From NCBI GenBank assembly GCA_034770075.1, contig CM068384.1, forward strand, positions 94,266,720 through 94,330,719: 64,000 bases of DNA, given 5' to 3'. Below the pieces are notes generated by a model, which was given only the letters and a program-made list of their open reading frames with translations, did no database searches and was not told the DNA's origin. Shown here one piece after another: positions 45,480-55,013 of the stretch. How positions within the stretch are numbered: the stretch's first letter is position 1; every line of letters begins with the position of its first letter. The DNA comes from Aralia elata. Taxonomy: Eukaryota; Streptophyta; Magnoliopsida; Apiales; Araliaceae. Both the position numbers and the translations under genes were made by a program.

Positions 45480-45645
45480 CTGACATGAAACAAAATACTT
45501 GTCATATATAAGTTATTTTCCACAACGATCACATTTTCAGATAACATGAAGAAACGACATAATTATGCAAAATACAAAACAACAAAAAATAAACTTCTTC
45601 ATCCTCCCATCCTCTGGGGTCTACCACCCTGATGTCGGGTTTTAC
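45480..45645 (-). other. Candidate intron between protease and RT, 166 bp
   Basis: Minus strand: GG|GTAAAA … TTTCATGTCAG|GTG. Stops occur inside it in the upstream frame (the first is TAA at its very start). Removing it joins the upstream frame to the RT frame exactly. The interior is T-rich. Ogre elements are known to have an intron at this place. Confidence 0.65.
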
Positions 45646-47377
45646 CCTTGTTTGGATATCACTGGCTTCATAGTCCAGTTGTCGACGGTCAGATCAGATG
45701 AAATGTGTTGGATGAAAGGTGACTTCACATCAGACACTTCCCCGATGACTACGGCCACATCGCCCGAGTCTCCCTTCCTACCTTCTTCGGGAATAATTAG
45801 CCCTGCCCAATTAATGACAGGCACACCTTGTTGGGCTCCCGGTGGTGTGACAACATCCGTCCCCTCTCCATTGCTTGTTAATTGTCCGGGGATATAGCAC
45901 CTGGTTTCAAACTTTTGTGCGACCTCCTGTAGGAAACTTTCCCTCTTGGTCGACTTATCACTTGCGGGGGTTAATTATTCATCCCCTGACTCAATCACAG
46001 GCTCGCTAGTCCCCTGCTCATTGTTGACCTTGATCACCGGACTGCCAGCCAGTCGAATCGGGGCCACGCCCTGCCGGTGTCTCCGTGCTATGCCTTCATG
46101 ATATCCCAACCCTGCTTTACCTACCTGCTGGGGTAGTTGAATGGGCCCGGTGATTCCCTGACTGCTCTTTCCTAACCCCTGTCCAGGCTGGAATTTCATT
46201 TTTATCATTTTTTTTGCCACGAAGGTAAGTTCTGGAGAGACCTTAGGTTTCACGGCTGGGGCTCCCAGGCATCTGTAGTGGGGAGTGCTAATTTCCAGTG
46301 CCTGAAAACTGGCAGGTGCCGCCGACTCATCCACATTAATCACTGGCAGGCCATTCCTGGGAGGAGAAGGGTCATCACATTCTGCCGAGATCGTTACCAG
46401 ATTCCCGTCAATGATTAGTTTGATTTGTTGGTGTAGCGTGGAAGGAACTGCCCCGGCCTTGTGTATCCAAGGCCTTCCCAATAACAGGTTATAACTGGCT
46501 GCAATGTCTAGGACTTGGAAAGAGATATCAAAAATACAAGGTCCTATTTCCACCGGCAATTCTATCTCTCCAATTGTATCCCTCCGGGAACCATCGAAGG
46601 CTCGCACCACTACATGACTGGCCCGTAGGCGCTTGGGATTGATGTTCATCTTCTGCAATGTGCTGAGGGACATATATTCAACGTCGATCCCCCATCAATC
46701 AGCACCCCATTCATGATATAACCTGAGGAGATTACCGCAATATGTAGCGGTTTTCGATGCCCCCTTCCCTCCTTGGGGATATCGTCATCTATAAATGATA
46801 TCACATCACTCTCCAACAGGTGGTCCACCAGATGGCCGAAACCTTCCTTGCTAATTTCTTTGGGAACGTATGCCTCCTCCAGGACTTTCGCCAGGGTTTT
46901 GCAGTGATCATTGGACGATAACACCAAGTCCATGATTGATGTCAGGGTCGACTCCTCGCTTAATATCTGGATCCCTCTTGCTTCCGGATGATCCATCATC
47001 TTCAAGAATTCTATGGCTTTCTCCTCGGAGATCTCCTCATTTTTCTTCGTTTTGTTCTCAAGGACTCGTCCAGGAAGATACAAAGGATTCCCTCTTGTTG
47101 TCACAGAAGCACAACTGGCCGCTTCCTCTGACACCCCCCCATAATTCCATGGTACCGTCTTTAGACTGCTGACAGGGATTTGCGGCCTCGCTGCAAGGAT
47201 GAGGGGTTTCGGAGCTGCTAACTTGACAGGCCCCTCCATGATATTTCTGCTTACCCCTGCCAATCTAATTGGCGCTCCCCATGTATTCTCGTGATCACTT
47301 ATCATGTTGATCATTTCATCGATTTTCTTCACATAATTCAGCCTTGGCGGCCCCTCGGCTTCACTGGTTTCTGCCAC
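45646..47377 (-). pseudogene. pro: Aspartic protease with G-patch-like tail, element E
   Basis: The amino part 47377-46646 runs up to the active-site motif VLIDGGSTLNICP (D-G-G instead of D-S/T-G, at about 46710-46670). A one-base loss near 46665 shifts the frame. The rest, 46673-45975, has the protease flap and second half (VVVRAFDGSRRDTIGE; YNLLLGRPWIHKAGAVPSTL). At about 46205-46089 follows a G-patch-like segment (KFQPGQGLGKSSQG, KAGLGYHEG). A TAA at 45977 interrupts the linker that continues to 45646. The protease would cut the Gag-Pol polyprotein in the particle. Confidence 0.85.
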
Positions 47378-48747
47378 ATTGACCCCCCTCCATCATGTCT
47401 AGGCAGGGGATTGATTTTAACATTTGGGGAGTCTGGCTGTTCCACCACAATTTCCCCACTATCAATCAAGTTCTGAATTCTGTGCTTTAGCGTCCAACAG
47501 TCTTGTGTATCATGACCAGGGGAACCTGAGTGGTATGCGCATCGCTTGCTTGGGTCAAACCTTCTTCCCTTCGGGTCACTTGGGGGTGCCAAATCGACAA
47601 TTTTTCTCTGGGCTATTCAAACTGCCAACACCTTCTCGAGAGGATCCCCGAGTGCGGTGAATAATCGATTTTGCGAGGCCTCGAATCTCCTTCCCCCTTC
47701 CGCCCTCTGATCAGTGAAGTTAGGCTGTCGGGATGACCCCACTCTCTGCACCTGTACTGGAAGATTGTTTTCTGCCTTTCTAGATAACCCCTGAAGGATG
47801 AGGGAAACATCCTCCTCCTCCTTCTTTTGCACCCTACGGGAAGTGCTGCCATAATTTCCACTCTGTATTTGTTCTGTAGCTGTTTTCAAAGCCGTGAAAT
47901 CCCGAATCTTACCAGACTTCAACCCCATATCCACCATTTCTCCGTGTTTAATCATCTCAGCGAAGGGTCTTCCAATCCCTGATATAACCCGCTCATAATA
48001 AGGAGCCTCTTGAATATCTACGAAGGTCATCACCATCTCCGACTCGCTCATCAGGGGATTCACCTGTGCGGCCATACCCCTCCATCGTTGTGCATAATCC
48101 CTGAAGGATTCCCTGGGTTGCTTCTTAACTTTTGTCATTTGGTATCTATCAGGGGCCATTTGTGCCTGGAAGCTATACTGTGCTAAGAAGGTGTGGGCCA
48201 ACTCCTCCCAATTATGGATCCGGGCATTGTCAAGACGGGCATACCAGATTCTCGCCTCTCCCGTCAAACTCTTTTGGAATAATTGCATTCTTAGGCCCTC
48301 GTCTTCTGCATAAGATCCCAACTCCCCAATGTAGATTTTCAGATGTGTATAAGGATCCCCTTTCCCATTGTATTTCTCAAATTCAGGGATTTTAAATTTC
48401 TCTGGATATCTGGTTCCGGGGAAGACACAAAGATCTGAATAGTTCACCCTGCCTAGGGACCCTATGCCCTTCATAGATTGGATAGTTTCCTCCATTTATT
48501 TCATTTTCTTTCGTAGGTCATCCGTATCTCCCTCTTCCGGGATAGTAATCACTGTCTTGTTCGGTACGGGAATGGCCTTTGGGATGACTGGCTCGCCCTT
48601 AGGTTGGGGTGGATCCTCTTTAGGTGGATCCTGTCGAGGTATCAATTGTTCCTTCAGCATTATGGCCATCTCCAACATTTATTTTTTAAAGTCGTCAAAT
48701 TCCTCCCTAGATATGGAACCAGGATTAGTAGGTGGGAGATCAGCCAT
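47338..48747 (-). pseudogene. gag: Tat-type Gag, element E
   Basis: Start ATG 48747 (MADLPPTNPGSISREEF), aligned with element A gag. It is broken by TAA at 48681-48679 and 48498-48496 (both Gln in A) and by a stop near 47615. In between, 48495-47617 is open and holds the gag domain (FKIPEFEKYNGKGDPYTHLK; ESFRDYAQRWRGMAAQV). The knuckle-like CAYHSGSPGHDTQDCWTLKH is at about 47550-47490. The frame ends at 47338, overlapping the protease frame start, which lies in another frame. A run of six G (minus strand) at 47388-47383 marks where the frames part. Confidence 0.88.
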
Positions 48748-49502
48748 CTCAGATGTAGAGTTTTGGGCCCTTTTAGACTGCGAACGGGTTTGAGGAGCAA
48801 TCCTACAGAGACAAGGGTTCGAAGTTTAGTCTTGGGGAATGAAAAATGTGGATGCATGCTAAAGCTGTAATTTTTGTGTTTTTGGGTTTTTTAATCTTTC
48901 CCTGTAAAACAGAAAGTTAGTAATCCTTTAATGCAATAACAAATGTTAAACACGACTTTATTATGCTTCCCCAGCTGTTCCCTGCAAAACATAGAGGTTA
49001 GTAATTTCTCTTGACAGAAAGGGAGGTATTTATGAATGGGATCATGACATTTATATGCGCGAACGTAAAAAGGCATGAAGAGACTTTTCCTGCGTTGGGT
49101 TAATCTGAGGTTGACTTATCCTAAGTTACTCTCACGGGCTTTTCGGCATGAAGGTCCCCAAATCTTCGCAATCTACTCGTTTGAGTCCTTTCGATTGGAG
49201 CGGATTTAGGTGGTGCGTTTCCTGAGCCATCTCCGGGGAGCAGCCCCTTCGAGTCCAGTAATAAGCAACCGACATGTTCGCCTCAGGAGGAGGTACTCTC
49301 TCAACATACATTCACAATCATCGTCCTCACCGTATGCAAATGATTTCTTTAAAGTAAAGCCATCCCATTCAAATATTCATTTATTGGACAAAGCACACAT
49401 TCACACAACAATAAATAAATAAAAACCGCACGTACATACACATTTATGAATTTTAAAGGATAGGATAGCATCAAGATTCAAAAGCGGCTTAAGCCCTCTA
49501 AT
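48748..49502 (-). other. 5' leader of element E
   Basis: About 750 bases, homologous to A 2608-3366. Two possible 3' splice sites end at 48982 (TTTTGCAG) and 48902 (TTTTACAG), each about 20 bases after an ACTAAC-type branch sequence. A possible donor (ACG|GTGAGG) is at 49330. No reading frame is supported. Confidence 0.6.
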
Positions 49503-49503
49503 G

Positions 49504-49521
49504 CCCCCAGCAGAGTCGCCA
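49504..49521 (-). other. Primer-binding site, element E
   Basis: Minus strand TGGCGACTCTGCTGGGGG, two bases after the LTR end (…GTCGACA). One internal difference from the A PBS. Confidence 0.85.
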
Positions 49522-49523
49522 GC

Positions 49524-51353
49524 TGTCGACGTCGGTTTTTTGTCTTTTCCGATTTTAGCCTTTCGATTAAGTGATTTTTTTTTGGAAAAGGTCGGCATTC
49601 ATGTCGACGGGGTTTTGAAAGATCATTTTTTATGACGAGCCAATTGACCAGAGTCGCCAGTTGGTATATTTGAAATGGATGTACCAACTCATCCGAGTTT
49701 TTATTTTTTATAAATCGATGGCTCATATGTGACTCCGAATTAATTGGTCTGCGAACCGAGATTCATAGAGTTCGGGGGCTTGCTTAAGCGAGGGGAAGGT
49801 GTTAGGCACCCCCCGACTTTCGTGAAACACTGTTACCGCAATCTTGATACTTTTCTATACTTTAATTCATGAAATGTGTATATGTGCGTGTGTGTGTGTA
49901 TGCCTTTGTGAACGTGGTGATGAATTTGCATGAAGAGATCATTTGGATTTTGGAAAAGTCGTGTTTTTCTTTTTGGGAACGCTTCAGAATGTCCTTCGGT
50001 TTATACGAGAAAGCTTTATGAGAAAATGTTTGATTTTGTTTGTCAACACTGTGATATTGCATTAGGTGTCGTTTTGGCAAAACAAGATTTTTCTAAACCT
50101 TTGTCAAAATAGGAATCGAGATCTGTACGTTGCTTTCATAATTCAAATGATGACAACCTCTAGGATCTCTTTAACCCTATGCACAAAGATTTAATAAAAC
50201 GTTTACTTATTTCTAATAAAACCAATTTTTTGTGATGTATTAAAAACGATCTTTCTTTTGCCTTCTCGTTAAAAGGAATCGACATTCATTAGCACTCCCA
50301 ATTTCTTACCCTCGTGAAGCTAATAACCTAGTTTGATTTGTTTTATGAAAATCTTTATCGTTTAGCTTTGAAATCAATTTTTTGGGTCATAAATCAAATC
50401 AAGCATTAAAATGCGTTGGGGTTATTCATGGGCATGTAAGCCATCAAAATAACCTCGAACGCCAACAATCGCATACTTTCACTATGACGGGGCCTTAAAC
50501 ACGATTCTCGTCTTAGCATCGTTTTAAGGCCCGACGATTACACATTTACAATGAAAACTACATCATTCCTACTTCTTACATCAAAAGGGGTCCATCATCG
50601 GATTTGGACCACGGGGTCGCTTTCCTAGGCTCACAACCAAATTTCCACACACCCACAACCGGATATTACAAGAAATAACCAACACGGATAATCTAATAAT
50701 ACCAAGACATCCTAAAATAGCGATCTAAAGGAACCACGCCCAATAGCCCCGTAAACAAACAAAAAATTCAATAAATAAATATCATCGGGTTATTAGGAAG
50801 AATTTCGTTCCGATGGAACCCTCACTAATAATCCCTAATTCATTATTCCACCATAAATTACATCAAAACTACATTTAATTTGACCAAATGATATGATAGA
50901 AATTGCAAAAATAAGGAGATTTTCACCTTGCAAATGAGATCAAATTGGATGTAAACTTGTGTATTTTGAATAGAGAAGAAGTATATGTGATACAATCAAA
51001 TCAAAAGAAATTGTTCCTCTCTTTTTTTTCTCTCTTTCTCTCCTATTTTGTTGCAAATCTATGCTATTTCTCCTTGAATTTCCGTGTTGCTGCTGCTTAT
51101 TCTTCTACTTTTGCCGATCTGCTGCTCTCTGTCAACTCTCTCTATGCAATGAATGAAGGAAGTGCTGAAGTAGGCTGGCTAAGCCCAGCCATAGATTGAT
51201 CTGCGGCTGGCCTTAACCCGCCATGCACTTTGGTTATTTAATTCTCCTCGGTTTCTGCACCGCACCTCGATTCTCGCGTCGTGCTGTCGGTTTTCGCCGA
51301 AAGGCTTGTATTTTGCAGTCCGGGAATTACTGTGAGACGTGACATATTATTCG
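49524..51353 (-). repeat. 5' LTR of element E, main part (1830 bp)
   Basis: Continues at 60851-61024 beyond the nested C4; together about 2004 bp. It ends CGACGTCGACA on the minus strand. A 22-bp dyad (one arm with two changes) is at 51187-51208, absent from the 3' LTR. The middle, 49921-51060, is almost identical to the 3' LTR. Confidence 0.95.
51349..51353. other. Target-site duplication ATTCG, left copy, C4
   Basis: ATTCG before C4 and again at 60846-60850. The uninterrupted site, ATTATTCGGGAATGC, is seen in the E 3' LTR at about 35884-35898. Confidence 0.97.
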
Positions 51354-53226
51354 TGAAAGTAATATGCCCTCAAGCCAATTATATTTGATGTAATAATCAT
51401 TTACTTTGTAATCTTATTCAAATATTAATAATAGAATAAAAGGCATATTTTATCCATGTTAATTGGTTGAATTAATAAATGTGATGAACCCATAGTTTTC
51501 GAGCAATGCTTTTAGAATCATGATGAGATCATGCTAGTGAGATCTAAATTCAAGAAAGCTCTAAACTAAAATGTTCCTAATCGTTGGATCACTAATATTG
51601 GGATTACTGATTCGGATAGATTAGTACATACTATGCTTGATCTTTAGAAGATAATGATTGATCTCATAATCATTTGTGTGAAGACACTAAAGCAAGTATG
51701 TAGGTGCTTATTAGAGAATAAGTTCACTGAACGTGACTCGCTTAAAGAACCCTAATGGAGTTTTATTCACCTGTCAATAGGGAAGTTCTTAAGTGATAGT
51801 TGTATAAGTGATCCTTGGACTTGAGATCATCATAGTACCTTGTGTATGTTAAGTTATAATTTGTCATATTCCTTAATACCTTAGGGTATGTCATAGGGTA
51901 TGTACGGGCATAATAAAGTATACACGGAGGTAGGTGAATGATCGACAAAGGATCTACCACTTCTGATAAAGGGAGAGAATGTCTTATGCGATTTGATAAA
52001 TGACAGCTCAAAAATCCCTGGCCAGGGTTGAATGAAAATTAGAAAAGAGTTTCTAATTTACATTAATCGGAGTTGTGCATTCTTAAATCGAAATGCATAT
52101 GATTAAATAAAATAAGGCTTGTCAGTAAATCCATATCTTATATTTAATCGGGACATTGTATGGTAGAAGGATTGAATTGTACGGTAACTACTACTGAATA
52201 GGTTCTATGTGATTAAACACTGATTTCATATTATTCGGATAGTCATGATACATTATCGTAAGGTGTCCCTCATGATGTAGAATAAATATTATTTATTTAT
52301 GTTTGAATTAAAGGAGTTTAATTCATTATAAATAATATTAGAATTGTTCTAATTTATTTATTCTACTACCGGCATAATATTGAACCTAAAGGGTCACACC
52401 GCAAAAAGAATAATATTATATTAGAAGAAATTGGCTTAATGATAATAAATTAAGTATTTAATTTATTAGTTGAATAAATTGAAATGCTTAATATTTATAA
52501 TGATATATTTGGAGAAATATTGAATTATAAATTAATAAGAGAAATCTTATTATTATTATCATTTAATTCTTAATTAGATTAAGAATTAATTTAAATGAAA
52601 TGTAAATATCATTTAAATTAAATGCAAAAGGTGGGCTAAGCTAATAACATGTGCTAGTTGCTTAAATGCAAAACATGTGGGTTAGGAGAATAATGTTACT
52701 TACATATTATGTAAGTATTATTCTTGGTAGTATACTAATTGAATTAGGGTTTTCCTAATTCATCTAACCTAGCATTTATTGCACTTAGAGAAGTGCTAGC
52801 CTCCATCTAATGAAAGAGTTCTTGATGAAGAGTTCTTATTATTCTTAAGAGTTAGGAATAAAAGATTAAATTGGATTAGCCATCCAAGATTTTTAGGAAA
52901 TCAAATATTGTTTCTTGTATAATCATTCTTGGTGGATTACCTCTAGAGTGCTACATACACTTTGTAGCTAGTGTTTAATTCAAGGAACAAAGATTGGAGG
53001 AGCTTGAAGAAATCAACAAACAATTGTAGATTGGAGAAGCTTGAAGAAATCAATAGAGGAGTAGATCTTGTAACGGTTCAAGAGTTGAGTCATCAAAGGT
53101 ATTTTCTCTTGTTATTCTTCTTCAATTAATAGCTATGCATAAGGTGATTCATGGTTAAGTTGCAAAATTTTTAATTTCCATTTTCTGTTGCGCATCTCAA
53201 TTAGATTGTGATTTTGCATACTTACA
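51354..53226 (+). repeat. 5' LTR of C4, 1873 bp
   Basis: TGAAAGTAATATGCCC … GCATACTTACA. AT-rich. The block AACCTAAAGGGTCACACC near 52383 is the most conserved part among C2 and C4. Transcription should start within it, but I see no unambiguous TATA box among the many AT runs. Confidence 0.97.
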
Positions 53227-53227
53227 G

Positions 53228-53241
53228 TGGTATCAAGAGCC
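53228..53241 (+). other. Primer-binding site, C4
   Basis: TGGTATCAAGAGCC, one base after the LTR, complementary to the 3' end of initiator methionine tRNA with one extra A. Confidence 0.88.
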
Positions 53242-53386
53242 ATCCTTATGCGTACTATTAATTGTGTCAATCATATATATATGTTGATATGTGTTTAGAA
53301 CAATTTTTTGGGTATAATTGTTAGTATGAAATTATATTTTTTGGAAAAACATCAAAATAAAAAAAAAATAAAAATAAAAAATAAAA

Positions 53387-53570
53387 ACTGTTCACCGGGA
53401 ACTGTTCACGCCGGAACTGTTCACGTCGGAACTGTTCACTTGCTGAAAACTGTTCACCGGCCGGAACTGTTCACCGACAGCACTGTTCACCGGCAGCACT
53501 GTTCACTGGGCAGTGACACTGTTCACCGGTCAGCCCGTTACTGTTCATCCGGCAGCTGGGCACTGTTCAT
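53387..53570 (+). repeat. ACTGTTCA array, 11 copies, C4 leader
   Basis: ACTGTTCA, mostly followed by CCGG-type variants, occurs 11 times at a 14-22 base spacing. It is GC-rich within an AT-rich leader and is flanked by A-rich DNA on both sides. C2 has an unrelated GC-rich block in the same place (19571-19730). Confidence 0.95.
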
Positions 53571-54516
53571 TACAATAAAAAAAATTTTGATTTTCCAATT
53601 TTAAAATTTCAATGTCAAAAATAAAGATGTTTATTTTGGACTTGGAATTGGTTTAAAATAAAGTAGTTTATTATAATTAATATTGGATTTCAATTTTGAA
53701 CAAAGATTCTAAATTTTATAAAGGAGTTTATATTAATTTGGAATGGATTAAAATAAACAAGTTTATTTTAATTGGATTTTGAATTTCTGCTAGTCAATTG
53801 CCCATTAAATGATATCAATTATATATATTGAATGTTTATTAATTAATGAGATGAATGGTTTTATATATGTTGATATATATAGGGGATGATTAAGGACTAT
53901 TGACCAATGTGATTGGATTTAATTTGAATGGATGCTTGAATGAATGGTTTTATTCATAATGGGGTCTGCGTACCTCGTCTATCTAAATTTCTAATTGTAA
54001 TTTCTATCTCTCTCCTATGTACTTCCCTTTGACTGTTGATCAAGGTTTCTATTTTGTTAAAATAGAGTGTAATAGGATTTAATAGAGTTACTAGAGAAAT
54101 TGAAACCGAAGAGCAGGAGCATTGAAGACCCATTTGTAATGAAGCCTGGGTTGAATGTAATAGTTATATTCAAATTTATTCTTGCACCCTAGGTTTGACC
54201 TATTGATTTACTCGGTGGCTCGAGTGAATCAAATTAGATTAAGTCCATAATCATCCCATATAGAATATAGTATTCTATGAATGCATGCTTATAATATATA
54301 TATTAAATATATTATTATTCATGTTGATGAATGTTTAATATGACGCGTATTTATATATATATACTTGCATGCGCGCTAAACAAGATGAGACCATTAATAA
54401 CAAAACCCTCATTACAAAATATTAAGTTGAATACGTTTAAAGGTATTTCAAAAATATCAAACGTAGCCTTCTAGCATGATAAAGCAATAGAGTATTAATT
54501 ATTTAATATTAGTTTG

Positions 54517-54811
54517 TTGTGCACACACAAGACTCATATTAAATTTTTAAGATGTTGGCTTTATTACATTAAAAATGTTTTATAAGGAATTGAACAATAC
54601 TAGTTTTGTTGTGCACACACAAGGACTATATTTTTCTATTCGCTTATATGGAAATGCTAGGTGAAACTTAACTTGGATTATTTTAGTTCGGATGTGCACA
54701 CACTTGACTATTATAATCTAAGAGGCAAAATACAAGGAGTTACATAGTTGATGTAATTGACAAGAGTTGTCTACCCTTTGAATAAATATATGGTTTGTTG
54801 TGCACACACAA
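54517..54811 (+). repeat. Four leader dyads, C4
   Basis: TTGTG-CACA-CACAA at 54517-54530, 54609-54622 and 54798-54811; ATGTG-CACA-CACTT at 54692-54705. Spacings are 92, 83 and 106 bases. The third copy has the same deviant arms in C2. Confidence 0.85.
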
Positions 54812-55013
54812 GGCTGTATATTTATGTCAATAGGATCCTTACTCACTAAACAAATTTTTCGAAAATTTGTCGAACTATATATGGAGGGTCATATAGTTTG
54901 AATAAAATAGTGGGAGACACCTTTTAATAAAGACCTATATTAAATTGGTGTTTAATAAAATTGAATGCATGCTAATGTTGTTTAAATCACAAATTCATTT
55001 TCAGAATTTTACA

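Larger units (their letters stand above)
53242..55013 (+). other. 5' leader of C4
   Basis: A 1.77-kb untranslated leader, long for a copia element. It includes an A-rich tract (53357-53386), the ACTGTTCA array (53387-53570), AT-rich sequence and four dyads (54517-54811). No coding function is supported; the frame at 53308-53604 only reads through the array. Confidence 0.8.

Noticed and set aside
45565..45897. 110-codon plus-strand frame opposite the PR-RT region of E
   Set aside because: Mirror of the protease linker and candidate intron; no independent support.
53308..53604. 98-codon frame with repeated GTVH peptides
   Set aside because: It reads through the ACTGTTCA leader array; it lies in an untranslated leader with no homologue in C2.
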